Origin: Dolichospermum flos-aquae CCAP 1403/13F
GTDB lineage: Bacteria > Cyanobacteriota > Cyanobacteriia > Cyanobacteriales > Nostocaceae
Length of the DNA: 64,000 nucleotides
Reading direction: 5' to 3'
Assembly: GCF_012516395.1 (NCBI RefSeq)
Contig: NZ_CP051206.1
Location: forward strand, 372,001 to 436,000
The position numbers were made by a program, and so were the translations under genes. Below are positions 1-10,799 of the stretch, piece by piece. The first letter of the stretch is position 1, and each line of letters opens with the position of its first letter. Under the pieces are notes generated by a model, which saw only the letters and a program-made list of their open reading frames with translations, was not told the origin of the DNA and did not search any database.

Positions 1-92
1 TTTGTAATGCCCACTAATCCTACACAACCTGTTTAGATTCTGATCTACCGTTAGCAACGGCAAATATAAAAGATTTTGAGTGGATAGAGGGT

Positions 93-806
93 CAGGATTA
101 GCGCATCTCAAACGCTATTGACAGAAGAATTACAGTAGAGGAGAATAGTTTGCTATGGATGCTGCTAACACAGAAACCATGTATTGATCATTCATGGCAG
201 CTCGTCGTGATTTTTGTCGAATACTGCGACGAAAAGTTGGTTCTCTGTCTAAGGCATTGAGGGCAATACGACGTAGTAAGGCAAAGTTTTGTTCATAAAG
301 TGCTGGTAATTGTGAAATTGGAACAGTATAAACTGTCCGATTTTCGATGCGGTGATGTCCTTTTTCCACCCGTTGACTAATACTAACATCAACACCCTTA
401 AAGTTTAGAGATTGTGCTGTTTTAAACCAATTTTTCACTTGTTGATGTAGGGTGGGATGATTATCTTTTAGGCTTAAAATATAATCAGAATTTCCAGCTA
501 TGATTTGTTCGGCAATTGATTTTTGTGTACCCATTGCATCAATAGTGATAATACAGCCAGATAAGTCCAGAGTCTCTAATAGTGCTGGAATTGCGGTGAT
601 TTCATTTGATTTACAACTGACCTTTCTTTGCCCTAAAATTAACAGATGTTCTGGTTTTGCACTTCTTCTTAAATCCTGTTGACATTACTTAGATACAGCG
701 GCTAGATGGGTTATATATTAACTTACCTTGAGTTGTGCCACTTGAACATCCTCCCACATATCAAATAAATCCCCTTGTCAATAGGGTTTGAGATGCGCTA
801 ACCCTG
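93..806 (-). mobile_element. ISAs1-type insertion sequence, internally deleted
   Basis: The ends at 93-123 and 776-806 are inverted copies of one 31-bp sequence (CAGG[A/G]TTAGCGCATCTC...), differing at two positions, so both termini survive. The 714-bp interior is too short for a complete ISAs1 family transposase gene and holds only fragments. No flanking target duplication is visible by eye. The right end lies inside the NRPS gene that reads leftward, and the last eight codons and stop of that gene come from the IS end. Confidence 0.8.
130..690 (-). pseudogene. ISAs1-family DDE transposase fragment
   Basis: Reading leftward from about 690 there is in-frame coding without a start codon (AKPEHLLILGQRKVSC...IITIDAMGTQKSIAEQI), typical of the middle of ISAs1 transposases. 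The C-terminal end (LLRRIALNALDRE...QYMVSVLAAS) is also present. Between residues ALYEQ and NFALLRR a stretch that normally contains the third catalytic acid is missing, so an in-frame internal deletion has removed part of the catalytic core. The N-terminal third is absent as well. It cannot be active. Confidence 0.8.
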
Positions 807-3800
807 CCGTTCCTGTAGGCACATGACTAAGATTAAATAGGTGATTACCTGGGGATTTGTTGTCAATTTGCCCCAAATAGTTGAAACTGATAGCAGATTG
901 ATTAGCATAATTAAGGTTTTCCTGTAAGGTTTTATTTTGACTGACATATCGTAGTAATCCAAAACTGATGCCATGATGGGGAATATTTCTAATTTGAGTT
1001 TTAATTGCTTTGATTAATGTATCTTGATGGGTATTGGTTTCTGGTTGCTGTAGTAAAATTGGATAGAGGGAGGTAAACCAACCTACTGTTCTAGAAATAT
1101 CTAATTGATCAATTAGTTCTTCTCTACCATGGCCTTCTAAATCAATGAGCCAATTGTCAGCTTGATAAGTTTCCCAGAGAGTTTTAAATAATGCCGCCAA
1201 CATGATTTCTTGGATATTGGCATGATAGGTTATAGTTGCTTGTTTGAGGAGAATATTTGTCTCTTCTGGGGTTAATTGGTAAGATATTATGGCTGTACTG
1301 TCTACTGTATTTTTACCGTTGATAACTGGATAATCAACGGGTAAGGTAGCGACAGGATTTGAGAGAATGTTCTGCCAAAAGGGGATATCTTTAATGATCG
1401 CATCAGAATCTGCTAAAGTTCGCAAAGATGCAGTCCATTCTCGATAGGAGGATGTTTTTGATGGTAAGGAAATGGGTTGATCATCTATAGTTCGTTGATA
1501 GGCTTGGTTTAAGTCTGTGAGTAAAATTCGCCAGGATACGCCATCTATAATTAAATGATGAGCAAAGAGAAATAAAACGTTACCATACTCGCTGAGATTG
1601 GTAGCATATAACAACCGCAGTAATGGCAGATTATCTAATTGAAAACTTGCGTGTTCTGCTTCGACAATTGCGGTTAAAGCCTCTTGTTGGGTTTGGGGTG
1701 AATGGTCGCTAAAGTCTGCAATTTGCAAAGGTGGGCTTTTCGCAGCACCAGTATAAAATTGTTGCCATTGTCCTTGATTTTGGGAGAATCCCAAGCGGAA
1801 AACGTCGTGATGGGCAACTAAGGCGTTTAAGGACACAATCAAGGCATCTATATTTAAAGGTTCACTGCTATTCAGGGCTATTGCTTGATTCCAGTGGTGG
1901 AGATGAGTCCAATTTTTGCTCAAAAACCAATACTGAATGGGGGAAAGGTCAACAACAGCAGTTAACGGCTCAATAATTTCTATTTTCCGCGCTAATGGTT
2001 TAGCTATTGCAGCAAGTCGTGATAAAGTTTGAGCTTCAAAGATGTCTTTGGGGTTAATTTCCCAACCAGCAGCACGAACGCGAGAAACTATTTGCAAACT
2101 GATAATCGAATCTCCTCCTAATTCAAAGAAATTATCATCAGGATTGACGGTTTCTAGTCCTAAGACTTCTGCCCAGATTTGCGCGAATATCTCCTCTGTA
2201 GGCGTTTTAGCTATGGTTGGTGTAGTTGATATTTCCGGTGCGGGTAAGACTCGACGATCTATTTTCCCGTTAGGTGTGAGTGGCCAAGCTGAAACTAACA
2301 CTACTGCACTAGGTAACATATATGCAGGTAAAGTTTCTGCTAAATAATCCTTTAATTCTTGACTAGTTGGTGGGTTGTCTTGCGGTGCTAGGGCGTAAGC
2401 AACTATGCGTTTACGTCCGGGTAAATCTTGGCGCAATAAAACTACCGCACCATCTACGGTTTTATGTTTAGTTAGGGCGGCTTCAATTTCACCTAGTTCT
2501 ATGCGGTATCCGTTAAGTTTAACTTGGGCATCCTGACGACCCATGAAGCGGATATTACCTTGTAGATCATATACACCGCGATCGCCTGTTTTGTAAAGTC
2601 TTGCCCCTGGTGTTTTACTAAAAGGATGGGGTATAAATGCGGTTGCTGTTAAATCGGGACGGTGTAAATAACCCCGTGCTAAACTGATACCTCCAATATA
2701 TATTTCCCCAGTGACACCAGGGGACACTGGTTCTAAAAATGAGTCAAGAAGGTAAATTTCGACGTTAGCGATCGCTCTGCCAATACTCGGTTCTCCCAAC
2801 AAATTACTACAATTCATCAAGCTGGCGCAAACTGTAGCTTCCGTTGGTCCGTAGGCATTGAAACAGGTGCGGCTCTCTCCACTCCAACGCCGCAATAAAT
2901 CCCCAGAAACCGTTTCCCCTGCCACAATCAAAGTCTGCAATTTGGGTAAATTTGCTGGTTCAATAGCAGCTACTAAGGAAGGAGGGAGGGTAACATGAGT
3001 TATTTGCCATGCAGTTAATGTCTCCCATAGAGCAGCATTAGGAGAGCGATTTGCTTGTTCTTGCAGATATAAAGTTGCACCGCTACCCAAAGCCATAAAT
3101 ATCTCGGAAACTGCCGCATCGAAATTCAAAGAAGCAAATTGATAAACGCGACTTTTGGCTGTGACACCGAAACTTGCAGTTTGATTGCGTACCAGATTCT
3201 CTATCCCTGCGTGAGAGACCAAAACACCCTTGGGTTTACCTGTAGAACCGGATGTATAGATCACATAAGCCAGATTTTCTGGTCTAACTTTTAAGCAAGG
3301 ACGAGGAATATTTGCCGTTAAATCTAATTCAGAAATAGCAATAACTTTGACATCATCTGGAAATAATCCTGGTGCAGAAACTGTTTTTGTTAAAATCAAA
3401 CGAGTTTGACTATCTTCTACAATAAATTGCCGTCGTGTTTCTGGATAACTGCGATCTAAAGGTAAAAAGGCTGCACCTATTTTTAACACAGCCAGGAGAG
3501 AAATCACATATTCAATAGAAGGATCAAAATATAAGCCAATTATGGACTCAAATCCAAACCCTGTGGCGATGAGTTTAGCTGCCAAATTATTGGCATATTT
3601 ATCCAAATCACTATAAGTAATTTCACTCTCACAACAAACCAATGCCACGCTATCAGGCTGTAAATCAGCACGTTCTTCAAATAATTGATGAGCAGGACGA
3701 AAATCCCCCCAAGTAATAGTATTAACTGCAATGTTACTGATAATTTGCGATCGCTCTGGTTTTGATAACGCCGGGATTGTTCCTAATGCCACATTCGGCT

Positions 3801-5454
3801 GTTCTGCCATATTCATCATGATATTCCGCAGGCGCAACAGCATGATTCTAGCCGCTGAAGGCGATAAAAATCTAGTTTGATAATTTAGTTTTAATAATAA
3901 TCCCTGATCAGGAATTACACCCACCGTTAAAGGATAATTTGTTCTTTCATAAAACTGGATTTCATCAACTCTAAAATCTTGCCCTTGTTCCTTTAAACTT
4001 TGGTCAACAGGGTAATTTTCAAATACTAAAATACTCTCAAATAAAGACTCTCCTGACCCTATTTGAATCTCTTTTTGAATATCTGTTAATTTACTATATT
4101 CATATTCTCTCATTTCAACATGATGCTGTTGAATATTTTGCAACCAAGCAGCAACAGATAAACTAGGATTAATTTGTAACCGCATTGGCAAAGTATTAAT
4201 AAATAACCCCACCATACCTTCTACCTCTGGTAATTCTGGTGGTCTACCAGAAACAGTAACACCAAATAATACATCTTCCCCTGCGCCATGCTTTTGTAAA
4301 CAAATTCCCCAAGCACCTTGAGCTACAGTATTCAATGTTAATCGCTGGTTTTGTGCCATCTTTTGCAATACTGCAAATTCATCTTGACTCAGACGTAATT
4401 CTACTTCTTGATATGCAGGTAAATTAACATCAAATTCTGATTCTGGTATCTGCCAAGACAGACGAGTAGATGTAGAAACATCAGCTAAATTTTCCTGCCA
4501 AAATTGTTTTGCTTCCTGCAAATTCCGAGTTGCTAACCACTGAATATAATGGCGATAAGGAGGAACAGGTGGCAAAGAATGGGGAACTCTTTGACAGGTT
4601 GATTGATAAATAGTCAGAACTTCTTTGAAAATAACTGGTAATGACCAACCATCAAGGGTAATATGGTGATGACTCCACACCCATTGCCAGGTAAAATTAT
4701 CTAAGCGCATGACGCTAAACCGCATCAAAGAATATTGGTCTAAAATAAATCCTTGTTGCCGTTCTGCGATAAGATATTCCTGAAGTTTATCTTCTTGCTG
4801 AGTAGAAGATAAATCACGCCAATCTTTTTGGACAATGGAAAAATCAACAGATTTACTCACAATTTGTAGAGGGGTATCTTGGTTATCCCAAACAAAAGCA
4901 CTCCGCAAAATAGGATGTCTATCTACAACAGCTTGCCAAGCAAAATTAAAGTTGTCAACATCTAATTTGCCAATAATTTTACCAGTAACTTGTTCAAAGT
5001 AAATAGCATCTTCTGAATTATATATTGTGTGAAATAACATCCCTTCTTGCAAAGGAGATAGGGGATAAATATCTTCTAACTGAGAATATTTTTCCTGGAG
5101 CTTATTTACAGAAGATTGAGAAATTTTAACTAGGGGAAAATCTGATGGTGTATAGCTACCTACACCTACTTCTTTGCAATGGTTGATAATTTCTAGAAGA
5201 TTTTTGTGAAATTCATCCGCCCATTTAGTAATTGTTTCTTCTTGATGTAAGTTAGAACTATATAACCAATCAACCCGCAACTCTCCCTCAACAACAATGG
5301 CGTTAATATCAATAAGATGGGGACGCAAGCCTTCAGGATTTCGAGTTGGTTCTATTTCTGAATTCAATAAGCGGAGTAATTTTTTATTTTTACCACTTTC
5401 ACTGCGTACTTGACCAAGATAATTAAAACTAATTTCTGGTGATTGATAATTGGT
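778..5454 (-). pseudogene. NRPS module C-A-PCP-E, 3' truncated
   Basis: This is the downstream part of a nonribosomal peptide synthetase. Order along the protein: tail of an epimerization domain (ISFNYLGQ upstream of the 1529-codon frame, first ~65 residues within it), condensation domain (SPLQEGMLFH near residue 106; HHITLDGWS), adenylation domain (YTSGSTGKPKG, NAYGPTEAT, YKTGD, NGKIDRR), carrier protein (FFELGGDSIISL, phosphopantetheine Ser) and a second E domain (PIQYWFL, HHLIIDGVSW, ISFNYLGQ). The last E domain lacks its C-terminal tail because the ISAs1-type element begins at 806. The frame runs upstream past the TTG-initiated start to the deletion at about 5460, so this is not a natural gene start. 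Two E domains imply a peptide with D-residues. The substrate cannot be read reliably by eye. The domains themselves keep their core motifs, so the decay looks recent. Confidence 0.85.
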
Positions 5455-7171
5455 AAATTTCGGCTTTTCTCCCTTCTCCCTATTCTCTGTTCCCTGTTCC
5501 CTGTTCCCTAGACTCTGAGTTATTTATTAAGCTTTGGGGAAAATCTAGGGGAATTTTTGCTGCTTCTTTTTGAATAGTATTGAGCCAAAATTGTGTTTCT
5601 GCTTGAATATCTATAGAGTTCCTATAGGTTTGCAGAAAGTGACTCCATTGTTGGAAAGATGAGGTAGATGGTGAAAGTTGACTACCACTGATTGCTTCCA
5701 CCAAATCTTGCAGTAAAATCCGCCAAGAAACACCATCAACAACCAAGTGATGAATGACTATTAAAAGTTGAGATGGGCGATTTTCTCCTAAATCAAACCA
5801 AATTGACCGAGCCAGAGGTCCATTAGTTAAATTTAGCGATCGCTGTACTCTCTCTCCAACTTCCCTCATCATAGTATTTTGTTCTAACTCTGTTTTCAGA
5901 GCTAAATCAACAATTTCCCAAGTTAAATTCTCCTCTTGGGTAGCTTTGTTTTCTACATAAAACTGTCGCCAAACTCCTTGTTTCTGTTCAAAGCGTAATC
6001 GTAAAGTATCGTGATACTCGGAAATTAATTGAATTGCGGATGCAACTGTTGAAGCTTCTAAAGATTGATGAACTTCTAAAACTAAAGCTTGATTCCAATG
6101 GTGAGGATTGGGAATGTTCAGATCAAAAAACCATTTTTGGATAGGAGTCAAAGGAACTTCTCCGGCAACTATAGCAGTAGTTTCAACTGGCAAATTCTGC
6201 TTTTGTACTATAGTAGATAGGCGTTTTACAGTTTGTTCTTGAAAAATTTCCTTGGGTGTTAATATCCAACCTTGACGACGCATTTCTGTAACGACTCGCA
6301 AGGCCAAAATAGAATCACCACCTAAATCAAAGAAGTTATCTTCAATTCCTATAGCATCTATACCTAACACTTGTTCCCAAACATGACAAATTACCTTTTC
6401 AGCATCGGTTTGTGGAGGTGTAAAACTGCGTCTAGCTGCCGCTTTATTCCAATCTGGTATAGGTAATGCTTTGCGGTTAATCTTACCTTGAGCCGTCAAT
6501 GGCATAGCATCCACCACCACAAAAGCAGCCGGGATCATATAATCTGGTAAACTCTCTTTTAGATTCGTCCGCAACTGATTTTGATAGCGAAGCGCTGCTG
6601 CAACCAGATCAACCTGACCATTAGCTACAATATAAGCCACTAAACGCTGATCATCTTCAGCTTCTGAGTAGACAATCACCACAGCTTCTAATACCTCTGG
6701 GAGTGCAATTAAAGCTGCTTCAATTTCGCCTAACTCAATGCGAAAACCCCGGACTTTTACCTGTAAATCGCAGCGTCCTAAATATTCAATATCACCATTT
6801 CTCAACCTTCTCGCCAAATCTCCTGTCCGATATAATCTCGCTCCCAATTGTTGACTAAAAGGATCAGGAATAAACCTTTCTGCTGTTAAAGCAGAACGAT
6901 TAAGATAACCCCTAGATACGCCCATACCACCCACATAGATTTCTCCAGGAACACCATAAGGTGAAGGTTCAAAACCGGAATCTAATATATATAAAGATAA
7001 ATCTGCAATCGGTACACCAATCACACTACCGCGATTTTCTAAAATATCCTCTTCTAGAAACCATACAATAATGCTCCCCACATTTCCCACACTGAAAAAT
7101 CAAAAGCGAAAGAGTGAAACATTGTCCAAACATCTTTGCTATTAAACTCAAACCATGCTTGGGTATTTTCC
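5455..7171 (-). pseudogene. NRPS fragment, partial A-PCP-partial E
   Basis: This is the upstream part of the same NRPS gene. It opens at 7171 in the middle of an A domain (FAFDFSVWEMWGALLYG, motif A4). It then shifts frame and jumps to the region after motif A5 (GVPIADLSLYILD), so the GPTE region is deleted. A6-A10 (LYRTGDLARR, QGKINRKALP), a carrier protein (FFDLGGDSILAL) and the first half of an E domain (PIQKWFFD, HHLVVDGVSW) follow. The E domain breaks off after LDFPQSLINN at a heptamer array and resumes in another frame near its C-terminus, about 130 residues later by family comparison. It is non-functional as read. A small minus-strand gene for a hydroxylase lies just upstream. Confidence 0.82.
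5488..5508. repeat. STRR heptamer (TGTTCCC)x3 at NRPS deletion joint
   Basis: Three perfect tandem TGTTCCC heptamers (GGGAACA on the coding strand) lie exactly where the E domain lacks about 130 residues and changes frame. Degenerate copies continue to about 5470. Heptameric STRRs are common between genes in heterocystous cyanobacteria, but here the array is inside a coding sequence. Confidence 0.85.
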
Positions 7172-7183
7172 ATAAATCACTAG

Positions 7184-7756
7184 TTATTTTGACAATTCAG
7201 TTTGAGATAAAATATTTAACCAATACTCTTCATCAATCCCTTGACTACTGCTTATTGGCTCTGTCAAAATTGACTCCGGCCTCTTAAAGTCAATAAGTAA
7301 AACGATTCTTGTTTTGTCAGATTTATTCCAGGCCTCATGCTCATAAGTATCGTCAAAAATTAGACATTTTCCTGCCTGCCAACTTTTTGTTTCTTTATCT
7401 ACCCGAATTGCACAATCATCCGGTACAACTAAACCTAAGTGACAGCGCAGAACTGCCTTAGTAGCCCCAAAATGAGGTCCAATATATGTCCCTGGTGCTA
7501 AAGAAGAAAAACCCGCTGACATCATACCGGGGATGTTTTCAACTAGTTTGGTTGTTTCGGGACATAATCTACAGTTGTCCTCTAATCTTTGTCCAAAAAC
7601 ATACAACCCAAAAACTTCCCAACCTTGGTTATAAATATTCTTTTCTGGCCAATCAATAAAGTTTTTTGGTTGGAGTTGTTCTAATTCGGTGCGAACCATT
7701 AGCCAGTTATTTTCTAAAGGCGCAATAAATTCAAAGTCTCTAGATTCAAAAAACAT
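7184..7756 (-). CDS. Aspartyl/asparaginyl beta-hydroxylase-like protein
   Basis: This 190-residue protein belongs to the Asp/Asn beta-hydroxylase family of Fe(II)/2-oxoglutarate dioxygenases. Visible motifs are the first metal-binding His with its following basic segment (GPHFGATKAVLRCHLGL, around residues 105-125) and the second His block (FDDTYEHEAWN, around residue 150). The length is normal for the short bacterial form. It sits just upstream of the NRPS remnant on the same strand. Such enzymes hydroxylate carrier-bound or free amino acids in peptide pathways, so it was probably a tailoring enzyme there. With the NRPS broken, its present role is unclear. Confidence 0.8.
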   Translation of the reverse strand: MFFESRDFEFIAPLENNWLMVRTELEQLQPKNFIDWPEKNIYNQGWEVFGLYVFGQRLEDNCRLCPETTKLVENIPGMMSAGFSSLAPGTYIGPHFGATKAVLRCHLGLVVPDDCAIRVDKETKSWQAGKCLIFDDTYEHEAWNKSDKTRIVLLIDFKRPESILTEPISSSQGIDEEYWLNILSQTELSK

Positions 7757-8084
7757 ATCCCAGTATTCTCACTTTTTTTGTATATTATGTTGTCAGTAGT
7801 TCCCCCCAATTATTAGAATATCATAAATTTTGAAATTTTCACCAGACGTATAAAAAAATAATTTAAAAAATTTTTCAGGCTCAAAAACTCTCAGGTTGAC
7901 GTAAAATTATGAAATCTGGCAGGCCGCACGGTTTATTATTGAATGTGACTACTTTACTGGTAGCATTATAGACGTGGATGGCGGGGCGCGATTTTAAGCT
8001 ACACATATAACAGGAAAGTAGAGAAGAGAGTTTATAGACTTTACGTAAATGGAAAAACCAATTTTTACAACTCACTAAATATAG
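7757..8084. other. Divergent intergenic region
   Basis: This AT-rich spacer lies between the leftward hydroxylase and the rightward MFS gene, so it must hold promoters for both. A minus-strand reading frame covers 7881-8111 but overlaps the MFS start and matches nothing I recognise. I see no clear terminator or operator. Confidence 0.4.
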
Positions 8085-9434
8085 ATGCAAATGATGAAAC
8101 ATCTTAATCAACTCATTGAACCGATTCGTGAACTCCGTAACTTTATTATTTTCTGGTTAGGGCAGTCTGTATCTGAAATCGGTAATCGTCTCACAGGATT
8201 TGGTTTAAGTATTTGGGTTTATCAAAATACTCACGCCGTTGCCCAATTAAGCCTAGTTTTATTTTTTACTATATTGCCAGGCGTATTAATTACTCCTTTT
8301 GTTGGTGCATTGGTGGATAAATGGCATCGCAAAACAACAATTATTATCAGTGAAATAGGTGCAGCCACTGTTATACTCACACTTGCCTTACTGCTACTGA
8401 CTGACAATCTACAACTCTGGCATACTTATGTCGCTGCATTTTTTACCTCAGTCTGCGGTTCTTTTCAAATGACAGCCAAGGCTGCCGCTTTACCGATGAT
8501 GGTTTCTAGTAATCAGATGGGACGAGCTAATGGTTTAATACATTTTAGTTCAGCAGTAGGACAATTAGCAGCACCAGTATTAGCCAGTATCATTATCGTT
8601 AATTTCCAACTTCAAGGCTTATTAATGATAGATTTATGCAGCTATTTGATTGGGTTTTTAACGTTATTAATTATTGATATTCCTCAGCCTGAGCCTAGTA
8701 TTATCCCGATAACAGGAATAACTGCTATCTTTAATAACATTTTTTACGGCTGGGAAAATATTTCTTCTCGCCTTTTTTTGATGATCATGCTGGCATTCAT
8801 GACAATTAATTCTTTTGTGAATGGTATGACTACAGTTTTAATTAATCCCCTCATTTTATCCTTTTCCACAGCAACAACCTATGGCAGTATCATGTCAATC
8901 GCTGGCTGTGGAATGCTTGCTGGCAGCATTTTTATGAGTATCTGGGGAGGTGGGAAAAAATCTATCTCTCCTTTGTTTATATTTTCTAGTTTAAATGGCA
9001 TAGCTTTAGTAATTGCTGGTCTCAAACCTTCTGTCCCGTTAATTACCTTGGGTATATCGCTTTCGTTTTTTACACTGCCAATTATTCTCAGCACCAATGC
9101 CACAATTTGGCAAAATAGCGTGCATCCAAATGTTCAAGGGCGTGTACTGGGACTGTTCTACACTATTACAGGCTTGGGGGCAGCGTTTGGTACTCTCAGT
9201 GCTAGTCCACTGACTGATACAATTCTAGAACCGATGCTGGATGTTGACGGCGTACTTGCTAACAGTATTGGTAGATTAATTGAAACAGGTCCAGGTCGGG
9301 GAATTGGGTTTTTGATGATTATGGAAGGGGTGCTGATGTTATTTGTGTCCATCATTTTGTTCAATTATTTTTACTTCCAACATATTGATGAGGAGTTGTT
9401 GGTTGGTGATAGAAAAACTGTAGAGAATTTATGA
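8085..9434 (+). CDS. MFS transporter
   Basis: This 449-residue hydrophobic protein has about twelve membrane segments and an N-terminal cytoplasmic stretch. The loop between segments 2 and 3 reads GALVDKWHRKTTI, the usual major facilitator G-x-x-x-D-x-x-x-R/K signature. It resembles the macrolide-efflux/enterobactin-exporter branch of MFS proteins. ATG codons at 8085, 8091 and 8094 are all possible starts. Its stop overlaps the next start as ATGA, so it is translationally coupled to the esterase-like gene and heads the plus-strand cluster. Likely role: export of the cluster product. Confidence 0.85.
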   Translation: MQMMKHLNQLIEPIRELRNFIIFWLGQSVSEIGNRLTGFGLSIWVYQNTHAVAQLSLVLFFTILPGVLITPFVGALVDKWHRKTTIIISEIGAATVILTLALLLLTDNLQLWHTYVAAFFTSVCGSFQMTAKAAALPMMVSSNQMGRANGLIHFSSAVGQLAAPVLASIIIVNFQLQGLLMIDLCSYLIGFLTLLIIDIPQPEPSIIPITGITAIFNNIFYGWENISSRLFLMIMLAFMTINSFVNGMTTVLINPLILSFSTATTYGSIMSIAGCGMLAGSIFMSIWGGGKKSISPLFIFSSLNGIALVIAGLKPSVPLITLGISLSFFTLPIILSTNATIWQNSVHPNVQGRVLGLFYTITGLGAAFGTLSASPLTDTILEPMLDVDGVLANSIGRLIETGPGRGIGFLMIMEGVLMLFVSIILFNYFYFQHIDEELLVGDRKTVENL

Positions 9435-10762
9435 ACGGAAAATTTCATCAAACCCAGGAAAAACCAATGCGTGGGAAGATTGAGAAAATTGATTTAGATT
9501 CAAAAATTTCAGGTTTTGTCCGCAAGTTGTATATCTATTTGCCCCCCAGTTATGCAGATAATTTGACTCGGAGTTATCCGGTTCTTTATATGCACTCTGG
9601 GCAGCACCTATTTGAGCCAAAAAAAGTGGGTGGTGAATCTTGGCGAATACATGAAACAATTGAGCAACTATTACATGGTGATTTAATTCATGAAATTATT
9701 GTCGTCGGTATCGCTGCTGCTGCTGCTACTGTGACATCTGATTACTGGCATTATGCGGGTTTGTATAAAGATCAAGCACTAGGAGGTCACACCTATGAGA
9801 GTTTCATTATACAAGAGGTAAAGCCTTTTATAGATAATAATTTCAGGACTTTGAGCGATCGCTCCCACACTGCCATAATCGGCTCTTGTGCCGGTGCAAC
9901 GGTCAGCTATAACATTGCCGAACGCCATCCTGATGTTTTTGGCAAAGTAGGGATGCTTTCCCCGGCTGTTCGTAGTTTTGATAGTAATACTTGGCTCTAC
10001 TCCTGGCCAATGCAAAAACCACAGTTCATGCTCTGGATTGATGTCGGTGATGCGGAAGGAATTTATACCCGCCCGGTAAGAGAATTGGTTGATGTGCTAG
10101 TTATTCAAGGTTGTGTGCCTAATATTGACCTTTTCTACTATTTAGAACCCGATGCTGCTCACGTAGACACTCACTGGGGTAAGCGCTTAAAACACCCACT
10201 ACTGTTGTTTTTCGGTAAGGAAGGGACACCTGTTTCTGTGGAACTACAAGGTGATCAAGTCCTGGGAGTAGGTAGCGCACCATTAACAGTTAATCCGGTT
10301 GTAGAGTATGACACTGGACTACGATGTACTGATCTTACTGGTAGCTATGATGTGGAAGATCCACAGATTTTGCAGGTGCAACCAGGCAACCGATTGACTG
10401 GACTTTCCACTGGTATGACCAGAGTATCCTTTTCATCTCAAGGAGTAAAAACATCCGGTAATTTCCAAGTTGTACCTAGTTTACCTGATCAAGTGCAAGT
10501 TCATCTACGCGCCCATGTTCCAGATGAAACTCCGAATGTTGAGCAGATACATTTTGGAACTATGACCTTACAGCAAACCAGCGGAAATTTCTATGAGGGA
10601 AAATATACCTTGCCACGGGGTTTTAATCTAGCAACTGTTTTTAGCTGTGAGATGTATAACTTTGAGTGTCAAAAGGACGGTTCACCAATGCCACTGCGGT
10701 TTTTACAAGTGCAAAAAGATATATCTATTGAGTATAGGATTGAAAACTGGTCTAAGCTCTAA
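9431..10762 (+). CDS. Esterase-D/enterochelin-esterase-fold protein, Cys nucleophile
   Basis: Residues 1-270 form an alpha/beta-hydrolase of the enterochelin esterase/esterase D type (YLPPSY, YPVLYMHSGQ, then the nucleophile elbow). The elbow reads IIGSCAGAT, which places Cys153 where the family has Ser (G-x-S-x-G). The likely catalytic His is in DAAHVDTHW. The C-terminal ~170 residues look like an Ig-like segment followed by a CBM20-like beta domain (VQVHLRAHVPDETP...). It overlaps the MFS gene by 4 bp. A Cys nucleophile would favour acyl transfer or thioester chemistry over plain hydrolysis, but that is inference. It could also be a damaged esterase. Confidence 0.75.
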   Translation: MNGKFHQTQEKPMRGKIEKIDLDSKISGFVRKLYIYLPPSYADNLTRSYPVLYMHSGQHLFEPKKVGGESWRIHETIEQLLHGDLIHEIIVVGIAAAAATVTSDYWHYAGLYKDQALGGHTYESFIIQEVKPFIDNNFRTLSDRSHTAIIGSCAGATVSYNIAERHPDVFGKVGMLSPAVRSFDSNTWLYSWPMQKPQFMLWIDVGDAEGIYTRPVRELVDVLVIQGCVPNIDLFYYLEPDAAHVDTHWGKRLKHPLLLFFGKEGTPVSVELQGDQVLGVGSAPLTVNPVVEYDTGLRCTDLTGSYDVEDPQILQVQPGNRLTGLSTGMTRVSFSSQGVKTSGNFQVVPSLPDQVQVHLRAHVPDETPNVEQIHFGTMTLQQTSGNFYEGKYTLPRGFNLATVFSCEMYNFECQKDGSPMPLRFLQVQKDISIEYRIENWSKL

Positions 10763-10799
10763 TCTACAATTTGAGGTTTCATTCAGAGTAAAAAATGAT

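Noticed and set aside
7881-8111. 76-codon minus-strand frame
   Set aside because: It overlaps the MFS start and lies in a divergent promoter region; no recognisable family or ribosome-binding site.
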